Positions 1 through 7,336 of a DNA stretch of 11,857 nucleotides are shown one piece after another. The notes under the pieces were generated by a model. The model ran no database searches and was not told the origin of the DNA. It was given only the letters and a program-made list of their open reading frames with translations. Numbering within the stretch: position 1 is the stretch's first letter; each line of letters opens with the position of its first letter. The position numbers were made by a program, and so were the translations under genes. This DNA comes from Butyrivibrio sp. GTDB lineage: Bacteria > Bacillota_A > Clostridia > Lachnospirales > Lachnospiraceae. Location: positions 1 through 11,857 of the forward strand of contig NZ_JAILQF010000469.1 of the NCBI RefSeq assembly GCF_024699075.1. Direction: 5' to 3'.

Positions 1-783
1 CTTTCTGATGGCAATGTCATCGAAAGTGTTTTTATGAAATATAAATTTGGATGCAGCGTATGTATCTCATCCCAGGTTGGATGCCGCATGGGATGTAAGT
101 TTTGTGCATCTACTATTGACGGCGTTGTGAGATCTCTTTTGCCGGGAGAGATGCTTGATCAGATATATGCAATCTCAAGAATTACAGGTCAGAAGATATC
201 TCATGTTGTAGTCATGGGATCAGGAGAACCTCTTGATAATTATGACAATCTTCTTGTATTTATTCGCATGCTTACAGGCGAAGATGGCATGAATATGAGT
301 CAGAGAAATCTGACTGTTTCGACCTGCGGAATTGTTCCAAGGATAAGAGAACTTGCTGGAGAACATTTTTCAATTAATCTTGCATTATCTCTTCATGCTT
401 CTAATCAGGAAAAAAGACAGAAGCTTATGCCAATAGCCAATAAATACGAGCTTTCTGAAGTTATAGATGCATGCCGTTTCTATTTTGATGAGACAGGAAG
501 ACAGCTTACTTTTGAATATTCACTTGTTGCAGGAGTAAATGACACCGAAGAAGACGCTACAGAGCTTGCAAGTCTTTTAAAAGGCCTTAATGCCATAGTT
601 AATCTTATCCCTGTTAATCCCATCAAAGAGCGTAGTTTTAAGGCTCCAACACGTGAAAATGCCATCGCTTTCAAAAATAAACTTGAAAAAAGCGGAATAA
701 ATGTTACTATAAGAAGGGAAATGGGCAGGGATATTGATGGCGCATGCGGACAACTTCGCAGACGACATTTAAATGAAAAATGA
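1..783 (+). CDS. rlmN: RlmN, dual-specificity 23S rRNA/tRNA (adenine-C2) methyltransferase, 5'-truncated by the window edge
   Basis: Radical-SAM enzyme that methylates C2 of an adenine in 23S rRNA (A2503 in E. coli) and in some tRNAs. The frame is open from base 1, so the gene starts upstream; 260 residues are visible against about 350 for the family, and the first ATG at 34 is internal. The [4Fe-4S]/SAM motif is CRMGCKFC (Cys 28, 32 and 35 of the visible part). The Cys just before it, in CISSQVGC (Cys21), matches the conserved Cys118 region of E. coli. The methyl-carrying Cys is in DGACGQLRRR near the C-terminus (Cys249). GSGEPLDNY matches the family GMGEP motif with Ser in place of Met. The stop at 781-783 lies just upstream of the phosphatase start, so the two are probably cotranscribed. 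Identity is secure; only the missing N-terminus limits it. Confidence 0.95.
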   Translation, partial: LSDGNVIESVFMKYKFGCSVCISSQVGCRMGCKFCASTIDGVVRSLLPGEMLDQIYAISRITGQKISHVVVMGSGEPLDNYDNLLVFIRMLTGEDGMNMSQRNLTVSTCGIVPRIRELAGEHFSINLALSLHASNQEKRQKLMPIANKYELSEVIDACRFYFDETGRQLTFEYSLVAGVNDTEEDATELASLLKGLNAIVNLIPVNPIKERSFKAPTRENAIAFKNKLEKSGINVTIRREMGRDIDGACGQLRRRHLNEK

Positions 784-808
784 CCTGCTGTTTTTATGGA
801 GGAGTATC

Positions 809-1549
809 TTGATCAAATCGTTTTCCATTACTGACATTGGAAAAGAACGCGAACTGAACCAGGATTATGTGTTCGAATCCCAGGAGAGAATTGGTAATCT
901 GTCCAATCTTTTTATTGTGGCAGATGGTATGGGAGGACATAATGCAGGAGACTATGCGTCACGTTTCAGTGTGAATAAAATAGTTGAAGGTATAGAAAGC
1001 TCTTTTGAACAGAGCCCTACCAAAATCCTGAATCAGTCTATACAGAATGCTAATTCGCTTCTTCGCAAAGTGGCAGATGGCGATATAAGCATGAAAGGTA
1101 TGGGAACGACCCTTGTCGCAGCTACGATCATGGGTCATTTTCTTCAAGTTGCCAATATTGGAGACAGTAGATTATATATCATTAATGGCGATACTATGAG
1201 ACAGGTCACCAGAGATCATTCTCTTGTTGAGGAAATGGTCAGAATGGGTGGCATAGACAGAGAGACTGCGCGCAATCACATTGACAAGAACATAATTACC
1301 AGAGCTGTAGGTGCTACAGACAAACTGGATATCGACTTTTTCCAGGAAGAGCTTAAAAATGGCGATACAATCTTGATGTGTTCGGATGGACTTACGAACA
1401 TGGTTAGCGATGAAGATATCAGGAATATTGTCAACAAGCAGGTTGAGATAGAGGATAAAGCCAGAACGCTGGTTGAGTCTGCCAATAATAATGGCGGCAA
1501 AGACAACATTTCAGTTATCCTTATTGAAATCTCGGAGGAAAACAGATGA
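809..1549 (+). CDS. stp: PP2C-family Ser/Thr protein phosphatase (Stp/PrpC), partner of the downstream kinase
   Basis: Cytosolic Mn/Mg-dependent phosphatase expected to reverse phosphorylation by the adjacent PASTA kinase. All hallmark PP2C motifs are present in order: R-E-L-N-Q-D (residues 14-19), VADGMGGH (37-44), GMGTTLVAA, ANIGDSRLY, RDHSL, ITRAVG, CSDGL (Asp193) and GGKDN (Asp232). The metal-binding aspartates D19, D39, D193 and D232 are all kept. An in-frame ATG at 773 overlaps the end of rlmN but has no ribosome binding site. TTG at 809 has GGAGG at 798-802 with a 6-nt spacer and gives 246 residues, the usual family length, with the conserved fold starting at once (FSITDIGKER), so TTG is preferred. 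The stop overlaps the kinase start (ATGA at 1546-1549), which suggests translational coupling. Confidence 0.93.
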   Translation: MIKSFSITDIGKERELNQDYVFESQERIGNLSNLFIVADGMGGHNAGDYASRFSVNKIVEGIESSFEQSPTKILNQSIQNANSLLRKVADGDISMKGMGTTLVAATIMGHFLQVANIGDSRLYIINGDTMRQVTRDHSLVEEMVRMGGIDRETARNHIDKNIITRAVGATDKLDIDFFQEELKNGDTILMCSDGLTNMVSDEDIRNIVNKQVEIEDKARTLVESANNNGGKDNISVILIEISEENR

Positions 1550-3615
1550 TTAGAATCGGGATGATCATCGGCGACCGCTATGAAATTCAGGAAAAAATCG
1601 GAACTGGCGGAATGTCCGATGTATATAGAGCACTTGATCATAAATTAAACCGTCCTGTTGCAGTAAAGGTACTGAAGCAGGAATTTTCTGAAAATCAGAA
1701 TTTTGTACAGAAATTTCGTTCAGAAGCTCAGGCTGCGGCCGGGCTCATGCATCCAAATATTGTTAACGTCTACGATGTAGGCAATGACAAGGGCGTCTAT
1801 TACTTTGTAATGGAGCTCGTAGATGGAATAACACTTAAAAAGTATATTGAAAAGAAATCAAGACTTACAGTCAAAGAGGCTGTAAGTATAGGAATACAGG
1901 TTGCGATGGGACTTGATGCTGCTCATAAGAACAACATCGTTCATCGTGATATCAAGCCTCAGAATATCATGATCAGTAAGGACGGTAAGGTCAAAGTAAC
2001 TGATTTTGGTATAGCTAAGGCTGCTTCTAGTAACACAATTACATCTAATGTCATGGGATCAGTTCATTACACTTCTCCTGAACAGGCAAGAGGTGGTTTT
2101 TCTGATGCCAAGAGTGACATATATTCACTAGGTGTAACCTTGTTTGAGATGGTTACAGGACGCGTTCCTTTTAATGGTGATACAACAGTTGCTATTGCCA
2201 TAAAGCATATTCAGGAACAGTTCCCTTCACCGTCAACTTATGCACCGGATCTTCCAATAAGTGTAGAGAAGATAATACTTAAGTGTTGTCAGAAATCTCC
2301 TGACCGTCGTTATCAGAATGCTACAGATCTGATCAAGGACCTTAAGAGATCACTTATCACACCTAATGAAGATTTTGTCGTACTTGTAGACCCTGATGAA
2401 GAAGGTGCTACAAGGATTGCTTCTGATACAGAGCAGGAGATGATCAGAACCGGCAATGCTCAGAGCGGCAAGACAGGTGAGATGCGTCTTAATGATACCG
2501 GTGTTATAGAGACTCAGGAGCAGGAAAAGAGGGTTAGAAATCCTCATAACAATAATAACAACAATAACAATAGCCGAGATGTTCAGAATATCCAGAAGCC
2601 TCAGCGTCCTTCTAACGAAAAGAAATATCGTGATGAGTATGATGAAGGTGATTATGTATATGACAGATCATACAGAAAAGGCAGTAATAACCGTAAGAAC
2701 GGCAGACAAGATGACAGCCTTGATAAGCTTATGATCGTTATGGCTGTTATTGCAGTGATCCTGGTATTTGTGATCATCGTCGTATTTGTCGGTGGTCATC
2801 TTGGACTCTTTGGAGGAGGAACTACAGGCGATTCATCTACAGTTTCATCTACAGAGATGTCCGGCTCAGATGCTTCAGGAATAATAGTGCCTGACGTTGT
2901 CGGAATGTCCTATATAGAGGCAAAGACAACACTTCAGGACAAGGGCTTTAAAGTAGAAAAAGTTGATGATAATGAAAGTGCTGAAGCTAAAAATGTTGTT
3001 GTAGCCCAGTCTCCTGAGAAGGATACAAGACAGGCAAGCGGTACTACAATTACTATCACAGTAAGTACAGGTGCTCATGAGAGTGCTTCTGATACAGCTT
3101 CAACAGGTGATAGTGCCCAGGAAGTTGTAATGCCAAGCGTTGTTGGTATGGATGAAGCTTCCGCAAGACTTGAGCTTGTAGAACTTGGTTTTTCAAACAG
3201 TAATATAAATGTTGTCACAGTTAACAATAATGATGCTTCACTCGTTGATCTTGTAATAAATCAGACTCCGGCTGAAGGAACAAAAGTTTCAACAGATTCA
3301 GTTATTAATCTTGAGGTTTCTGTTGGACCTGCTGCAACAGCAGCATATGTTTTTGTTGGTAATATTGAGGCTCCTACAGAGAACTCATACTATACAAGCG
3401 GAACTACAGTTAATGTCACTATAACAGCTGCAGATGGAACACTTTTGTACAGCTCTGCTACAAGTTCTTTTCCTATATCAGTAGTTCAGAGTCAGAATCA
3501 GGCGTATACATCTTCGTCAACAGCAACTCTTGAGATGAGTTTTGTAGTTAATACAGAATCAGGAGCTGTTACACAGTCAGTGACAAGAACAGTTACGCTT
3601 ACACAGATGCAGTGA
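1546..3615 (+). CDS. prkC: PASTA-domain membrane Ser/Thr protein kinase (PrkC/PknB/Stk type)
   Basis: Eukaryotic-like kinase that senses muropeptides or lipid II outside the cell and phosphorylates cell-wall, division and translation targets inside it. The kinase domain spans about residues 9-270: glycine loop GTGGMSDVY (19-27), Lys41 (AVKVLK), HRDIKPQN (catalytic Asp135, Asn140), DFG (Asp153), SPEQARGG after a Thr-rich activation loop (about 164-177), and DIYSLGV. A charged cytoplasmic linker with eight Asn in a row (335-342) follows, then one membrane helix (about 395-416). Outside are two PASTA repeats (about 447-509 and 527-594, each with V-P/x-S-V-V-G-M), then about 95 residues rich in Thr/Ser of unknown fold. 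The 689-aa length is typical. ATG 1546 has GGAGG eight bases upstream; ATG 1561 is a weaker alternative. Two PASTA units are fewer than the three of B. subtilis PrkC. Confidence 0.95.
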   Translation: MIRIGMIIGDRYEIQEKIGTGGMSDVYRALDHKLNRPVAVKVLKQEFSENQNFVQKFRSEAQAAAGLMHPNIVNVYDVGNDKGVYYFVMELVDGITLKKYIEKKSRLTVKEAVSIGIQVAMGLDAAHKNNIVHRDIKPQNIMISKDGKVKVTDFGIAKAASSNTITSNVMGSVHYTSPEQARGGFSDAKSDIYSLGVTLFEMVTGRVPFNGDTTVAIAIKHIQEQFPSPSTYAPDLPISVEKIILKCCQKSPDRRYQNATDLIKDLKRSLITPNEDFVVLVDPDEEGATRIASDTEQEMIRTGNAQSGKTGEMRLNDTGVIETQEQEKRVRNPHNNNNNNNNSRDVQNIQKPQRPSNEKKYRDEYDEGDYVYDRSYRKGSNNRKNGRQDDSLDKLMIVMAVIAVILVFVIIVVFVGGHLGLFGGGTTGDSSTVSSTEMSGSDASGIIVPDVVGMSYIEAKTTLQDKGFKVEKVDDNESAEAKNVVVAQSPEKDTRQASGTTITITVSTGAHESASDTASTGDSAQEVVMPSVVGMDEASARLELVELGFSNSNINVVTVNNNDASLVDLVINQTPAEGTKVSTDSVINLEVSVGPAATAAYVFVGNIEAPTENSYYTSGTTVNVTITAADGTLLYSSATSSFPISVVQSQNQAYTSSSTATLEMSFVVNTESGAVTQSVTRTVTLTQMQ

Positions 3616-3654
3616 TCTTGTCAAAAACTTCTTTGAAGATTTAATGGAGTATTA

Positions 3655-4572
3655 ATGCAGGGAAAGATAATTAAAGGAATTGCAGGTTTTTATTATATAG
3701 ATACGCCCTCTGGCAAGGTATATGAATGCCGTGCCAAGGGAATCTTTAGACAGCAGAAGATAAAGCCACTTGTTGGTGACGATGTTGAGATGGATGTTGT
3801 ATCAGAAGATGATGCTACCGGCAATGTATCTAAAGTTCTTCCCCGCAAGAATGAACTGATAAGACCGCCTGTTGCCAATGTGGATCAGGCGCTTATAATC
3901 TTTGCAATAGTTCATCCGGATCCGTCCTATAACCTTCTTGACAGATTTCTTATCATGATGAAGCAGCAGAACCTTCCTGTTATCATCTGCTTTAATAAGC
4001 AGGACATAGCAGGTGAAGAGGAACAGAGAGAACTTGAAGAGACTTATGAGAAGTGCGGCTATAAGGTTCTTTTTATAAGTGTTGCTAATGGTAACGGAAT
4101 AGATGAACTAAAGAGCCTTTTAAAGGGCAAAACTACTGTTCTTGCCGGTCCAAGCGGAGTAGGCAAGTCATCACTTATAAATCTCTTACATCCCAAAGCC
4201 AAGATGCAGACAGGAGAACTGTCCAAAAAAATAGAACGAGGCAAGAATACCACAAGGCATTCAGAGCTTTTTCATGTGGAAGGTCTTGGACCTGATACAT
4301 ATATAATGGACACACCTGGCTTTACATCCCTATATCTTAAGGATGTGACCAAGGAAGCCCTTCCCTTATATTATCCGGAATTTGAAGCCTATGAACCTGA
4401 TTGCAGATTTGGCGGCTGTTCTCACATTACAGAGCCTGACTGCGGTGTCAAAAAGGCAGTAGAAGAAGGCCTCATATCCCGCATCAGATATGACAACTAC
4501 AAAGTCCTATACGATGAACTCAAAAATGCTAAGCCCGTCTACGCCAAAAAAGAAGGCAGAAGGCCCCAATAA
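3655..4572 (+). CDS. rsgA: RsgA, circularly permuted small-ribosomal-subunit assembly GTPase
   Basis: Cytosolic GTPase that acts late in 30S maturation and is GTP-activated on the subunit. The order of motifs is diagnostic of circular permutation: an N-terminal OB fold (about 1-70), then G4 NKQD (114-117), G1 GPSGVGKSS (165-173), G2 TTRHS (199-203) and G3 DTPG (219-222). A C-terminal zinc site follows (Cys250, Cys255, His257, Cys263). At 305 residues it is full length. GGAG about 6 bases before ATG 3655 supports the start. It lies 39 nt after prkC with no terminator visible between, so it is read as the last gene of the rlmN-stp-prkC operon. In many Firmicutes rpe and thiN come next; here the operon ends at the palindrome instead. 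Confidence 0.95.
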   Translation: MQGKIIKGIAGFYYIDTPSGKVYECRAKGIFRQQKIKPLVGDDVEMDVVSEDDATGNVSKVLPRKNELIRPPVANVDQALIIFAIVHPDPSYNLLDRFLIMMKQQNLPVIICFNKQDIAGEEEQRELEETYEKCGYKVLFISVANGNGIDELKSLLKGKTTVLAGPSGVGKSSLINLLHPKAKMQTGELSKKIERGKNTTRHSELFHVEGLGPDTYIMDTPGFTSLYLKDVTKEALPLYYPEFEAYEPDCRFGGCSHITEPDCGVKKAVEEGLISRIRYDNYKVLYDELKNAKPVYAKKEGRRPQ

Positions 4573-4840
4573 ACGGGCACCTGTAACTATCATGAAGCCT
4601 ATGTGAACCCCTTCGGGGCGGCATATCAGTCATCTTCTCACTTCTTACACCGAAATGAGGTCACTGGGGATTTTTATTATATGCCGCGCGCCACATGTTT
4701 GAGCTTCTTTGCTAATGACTGGGCCACATACCGCCATCGTCGTCAGTAATATTTTCCTGTTTTTTCTAAATGCCATGATTTGCTTCCATACAGCATGCCT
4801 TCATGTGAAACTCGCAGGACGCTCATGTAAATGCTGTTAG

Positions 4841-4958
4841 TCAATATTCACTACGGTGCTACGCACCTACAACATAAAACACATGAACTCACGAGCTAGC
4901 TCGTGGATTCATGTGTTTTTGTTGTATAAAGCTCGCAAAGCGAGCTAGTGAATATCGA
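4841..4958. repeat. Cloverleaf (four-way junction) core of the palindrome
   Basis: Outer stem P1: 4841-4853 pairs with 4946-4958 (12 of 13 positions). Inside it are three consecutive hairpins: P2 GGTGC-TAC-GCACC (4855-4867), P3, a long stem at 4868-4926, and P4 GCTCGC-AAA-GCGAGC (4931-4945). The apex of P3 is the perfect palindrome ACGAGCTAGCTCGT (4891-4904). P2 and P4 sit at mirror-image places in the two halves; their stems differ in sequence but keep the same shape. It is not a tRNA: it has no anticodon arm, no T-loop consensus and the wrong size. It could act as structured RNA from either strand or as a DNA cruciform. Confidence 0.8.
4868..4926. terminator. Likely bidirectional intrinsic terminator for rsgA (+) and the histidine kinase (-)
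   Basis: A long stem pairs TACAAC (4868-4873) with GTTGTA (4921-4926) and AAAACACATGAA with TTCATGTGTTTT, and continues to the ACGAGCT/AGCTCGT apex. The stem's own 3' arm supplies the T-rich tract on each strand (GTGTTTTTGTTG on plus, GTGTTTTATGTTG on minus). It lies between two operons that face each other, where a two-way terminator is expected. The distance to the rsgA stop (about 300 bp) is long, so transcripts would include a whole palindrome arm. Confidence 0.6.
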
Positions 4959-5211
4959 CATTATAAATTTTTAAGCGTCCTGCTCAAACACACATTCCGG
5001 CATGCTGGAAGCAAATTTTATGGCATTAAGAAAAAACAAGGAAAATATTAAATTCCTCCGCTGGCGGTATGTGAACCCAGTCATTAGCAAAGGAGCGAGT
5101 TTGGCAGCGCGGCAATAGTTTTTTAAAAATCCCCAGTGGCCGATTTCTTTGAGGCGTGAAGTGAGAAGATGACTGACCTGCCGTCTGCTATTGCGCATAA
5201 GGGCTTTGCTA

Positions 5212-6441
5212 TTAGCTATCAGGCTTTTGCTCTTTGTGGGGTGTGAGGAGCGGGAGCTTGACTTTGAAGGTGATGAGGCCATCTGAGCATTCTGCCCATA
5301 TAAGGCCGCCGTGCTGGGTTATGATCTCTTTGGCGATTGAGAGGCCAAGACCATAGCTTCCGTTGTGGGACCTTGAGGTATCGGTTCTGTAGAATCGGGT
5401 AAAAATGTTTCTAAGCTCCTGTTCAGAAAGGTTATCACCCTTGTTGGATACAGATAACAGGACGTGAGAAGAGCCAAGTTTTGAAAGCTTTATGTCTATC
5501 TGAGAGCCCTCGTGAGCATACTTTCCTGCATTATCAAGAAGGATATCGATAACTTCCTGAAGCTTACTCTTGTCGCCTTTGACATATAAATTTTCATCTG
5601 TAGTAGCTTCAAGAACGTGGCCTCTTTCATAGAGCTCAACTTCCATTACAAGCGATTCGTCAGTTACAAGACTAGTCATATCAACCTGAACAAAATTTTC
5701 TTTTGGTATACCTCTGTCTATACGTGCAAGATCAAGAAGATGAGTGATAAGTGTCTTCATCTGATGAGATTCAGTAAGTATATTGGTTACGTATTTCTTC
5801 TGGGAACCGTTCGGAGATTCTGTCTTATTAAGGAGTTCAGCATTAGTAAGGATTACAGTAAGGGGCGTCTTTAATTCGTGTGAAGCATCAGCGATGAACT
5901 GCTTTTGCTTGTTCCAGGCATATTCTGTAGGTTTGATTATCCATTTTGAAAGAAATATTGTTAATATACTTACTACTATCATAGAAATTGCATACATGAT
6001 CATGCAGGTGGTAAATAAAGATTCGTTATATTTTTCATCCTCCGTAGAATCTGAAATAGCATACCACGTACCGGAAGCAGTATTGGTATAGCTGTAGTAA
6101 AGGTGGGACTTTTCCAGCATGAAATTTTCGTTTCCATAGTAATCCTGTTTGATCTCATTGTAAATTCTCTCAAGCTGGCTTCTATTATACTGCATACTGT
6201 AATATTTGGTGATAGTTCCTACGTGATTGACATAAAATGCCGAGTAGGTAAAAGAAGATGGATTATCTTTTGAAGACAATATCTCTTCAGGCTTATCCAG
6301 GATAACATCAAGAGTATTGGAAGCATTACTGGTAGCAAGGTTTGATTCCATAATGGGAATACTGAAAAAGAGTATTCCAAGAAGGACAGTAGCAATGGCT
6401 ATCATTGTCAGGATAAACCTGTTTTGTAATTTTTTGATCAT
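5212..6441 (-). CDS. Membrane sensor histidine kinase of a two-component system (EnvZ/PhoR-like class)
   Basis: Sensor that autophosphorylates on His and passes phosphate to the adjacent regulator. It has a membrane helix at about residues 8-30, an extracellular sensor region (about 31-142) without a recognised domain, and a second helix (about 143-166). The HisKA motif FIADASHELKTPL (His188) follows after only about 20 residues, so there is no room for a HAMP domain. The HATPase domain has the N-box LLDNAGKYA (Asn304), a variant G1 box (VSNKGDNLS), the F-box FTRFYR and the G2 box GSYGLGLS (361-368). At 409 residues it is complete. GGAGG upstream of ATG 6441 lies at the 3' end of the regulator gene, 5 nt away, so the pair is cotranscribed and probably coupled. 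The stimulus cannot be told from sequence. Confidence 0.92.
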   Translation of the reverse strand: MIKKLQNRFILTMIAIATVLLGILFFSIPIMESNLATSNASNTLDVILDKPEEILSSKDNPSSFTYSAFYVNHVGTITKYYSMQYNRSQLERIYNEIKQDYYGNENFMLEKSHLYYSYTNTASGTWYAISDSTEDEKYNESLFTTCMIMYAISMIVVSILTIFLSKWIIKPTEYAWNKQKQFIADASHELKTPLTVILTNAELLNKTESPNGSQKKYVTNILTESHQMKTLITHLLDLARIDRGIPKENFVQVDMTSLVTDESLVMEVELYERGHVLEATTDENLYVKGDKSKLQEVIDILLDNAGKYAHEGSQIDIKLSKLGSSHVLLSVSNKGDNLSEQELRNIFTRFYRTDTSRSHNGSYGLGLSIAKEIITQHGGLIWAECSDGLITFKVKLPLLTPHKEQKPDS

Positions 6442-6446
6442 ATATT

Positions 6447-7112
6447 TTAGGCCTCCAGATGATAACCTACACCGCGGACAGCACTGATAGTTACATTACT
6501 TCCAAGCTTTTTGAGCTTTTTACGAAGAAATGCCACATATACTTCGACATTATTTTCTATAGCTTCTGAATCATAGCCCCATACCTGGTCGAGTATCCTT
6601 GATTTTGGAATGTTACTGTTACCTGCCTGCATGAGAAGGCGAAGGACATCAAATTCTTTGGAAGAAAGACGTATGCTTTCAGCTCCGCAGGACATGCTGA
6701 CACCTGAAAGGTCGAGTCTTAGATCTCCGAAAGTGATCTCATCTACCTGATCTTTCTGACGTCTTGTAAGAGCATGTATGCAGGCCAGAAGCTCTCTTGA
6801 TTCAAAGGGCTTTGTAAGATAGTAATCTGCGCCGCTGTCAAGACCTCTTACGCGGTCGTCAAGGTCTGACTTTGCTGTAAGCATAAGAATTGGAGTTCCA
6901 TTGTGCTCACGCCTTAAGGTGGTCGCCACTTCAAAACCGTTTATTTTGGGCAGCATGACGTCTAAAACTATAAGGTCATAAATATTCAGGCGAGCCTTAT
7001 CAAGGCCTTCTACGCCGTCATAGGCCGCTTCTGCTTCATAATTATTGGTTTTAAGCAGTTCTACTATAGAATCTGCAAGAATCTGTTCGTCTTCTACAAC
7101 AAGAATTCTCAT
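6447..7112 (-). CDS. OmpR/PhoB-family DNA-binding response regulator
   Basis: Transcription factor activated by the downstream histidine kinase. The receiver domain (about 1-118) shows the acidic pocket E7-D8, the phospho-acceptor Asp51 (VLDVMLP), Thr79 (MLTA) and Lys101 (LTKPF). The C-terminal winged helix (about 125-221) carries LSSKEFDVLRLL, the recognition-helix region NNVEVYVAFLRKKL and the terminal wing AVRGVGYHLE. The 221-aa length is typical. A GGAG about 7 nt before ATG 7112 supports the start. It is the first gene of the minus-strand pair and is divergent from the secreted protein gene at 7337; the shared upstream region carries OmpR-type direct repeats, which points to autoregulation and possible control of the divergent genes. 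Confidence 0.94.
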   Translation of the reverse strand: MRILVVEDEQILADSIVELLKTNNYEAEAAYDGVEGLDKARLNIYDLIVLDVMLPKINGFEVATTLRREHNGTPILMLTAKSDLDDRVRGLDSGADYYLTKPFESRELLACIHALTRRQKDQVDEITFGDLRLDLSGVSMSCGAESIRLSSKEFDVLRLLMQAGNSNIPKSRILDQVWGYDSEAIENNVEVYVAFLRKKLKKLGSNVTISAVRGVGYHLEA

Positions 7113-7167
7113 GTATTATCTCCATGTATTTTTTAAAAAAACATTTTTGCGTTTATATTATCAATAT

Positions 7168-7263
7168 ATCATACAATGCTGAAATATTACTGAAATCATA
7201 AATTTATTCCCATATCTGTCCGATAAGAATAGTGTACGACTTCTGGAAAATATTACAGAAATC
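7168..7263. promoter_or_regulatory. Divergent control region: candidate OmpR-type binding repeats and minus-strand -10
   Basis: CTGAAAT occurs at 7179-7185 and again at 7190-7196, an 11-bp offset as used by dimers of OmpR/PhoB regulators. A related block, GAAAATATTACAGAAATC (7246-7263), resembles GAAATATTACTGAAATC (7181-7197), so a similar site lies on the side of the divergent gene. On the minus strand TATGAT (complement of 7168-7173) could be the -10 of the regulator operon, placing the CTGAAAT pair over its -35 region. The binding and promoter roles are inferred from pattern and position. Confidence 0.35.
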
Positions 7264-7336
7264 TGCATTTGTTTTGTATTTAGGGAATTTATGGGTATTA
7301 CAGCATGTTCTATCATGTTTTGTTTCGGAGGCATTT

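Larger units (their letters stand above)
4619..5183. repeat. 565-bp interrupted palindrome: two ~220-bp inverted arms around a cloverleaf core
   Basis: Left arm 4619-4838; right arm about 4960-5183, in inverted orientation. Exact matching blocks (left / right): CGGCA 4619-4623 / 5179-5183; 19 nt 4626-4644 / 5158-5176; 14 nt (CACTGGGGATTTTT) 4662-4675 / 5125-5138; 8 nt 4682-4689 / 5107-5114; 16 nt (TTTGCTAATGACTGGG) 4708-4723 / 5076-5091; 12 nt (CACATACCGCCA) 4725-4736 / 5062-5073; 11 nt 4747-4757 / 5040-5050; 18 nt with one mismatch 4759-4776 / 5020-5037; 11 nt 4778-4788 / 5006-5016; 8 nt 4792-4799 / 4999-5006; 10 nt (GCAGGACGCT) 4814-4823 / 4974-4983. Paired coordinates always sum to about 9796-9802, so there is one centre. 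The spacing between blocks differs by small indels. No target-site duplication and no transposase is visible. Confidence 0.88.
4573..5211. other. 639-bp gene-free region between convergent operons, filled almost entirely by one giant palindrome
   Basis: No convincing gene on either strand. Some 45 bp separate the rsgA stop from the first arm and include a small CCCC-TTC-GGGG hairpin (4608-4618) without a T-run. About 28 bp separate the second arm from the histidine kinase stop. Everything between is the inverted-repeat structure described in the next entries. A minus-strand open frame (4971-5282) runs through the right arm, but the left arm carries indels that are not multiples of three in the same positions, so the repeat appears not to be coding. 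Confidence 0.85.

Noticed and set aside
773..808. ATG 773 as the phosphatase start
   Set aside because: It overlaps rlmN, lacks a ribosome site and adds 12 residues not typical of the family; TTG 809 has GGAGG at ideal spacing.
4841..4958. The cloverleaf as a tRNA or tRNA-like gene
   Set aside because: 118 nt with no anticodon-arm pattern, no T-loop consensus and a central stem of more than 20 bp; only the outline resembles a tRNA.
4619..5183. A complete insertion sequence
   Set aside because: No transposase or recombinase can be read in any frame, and the flanks show no direct target duplication. A non-autonomous element remains possible.
4971..5282. A 103-codon open frame on the minus strand covering the right palindrome arm and the 3' end of the histidine kinase gene
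   Set aside because: It overlaps the kinase in another frame, has no ribosome site or recognisable domain, and the matching left arm has one- and two-base indels that destroy the frame. The open frame is more likely chance or decay.
7232..7336. GTG 7232 as the start of the secreted protein
   Set aside because: It would put 35 residues before a clear signal peptide, and ATG 7337 has its own GGAGG.
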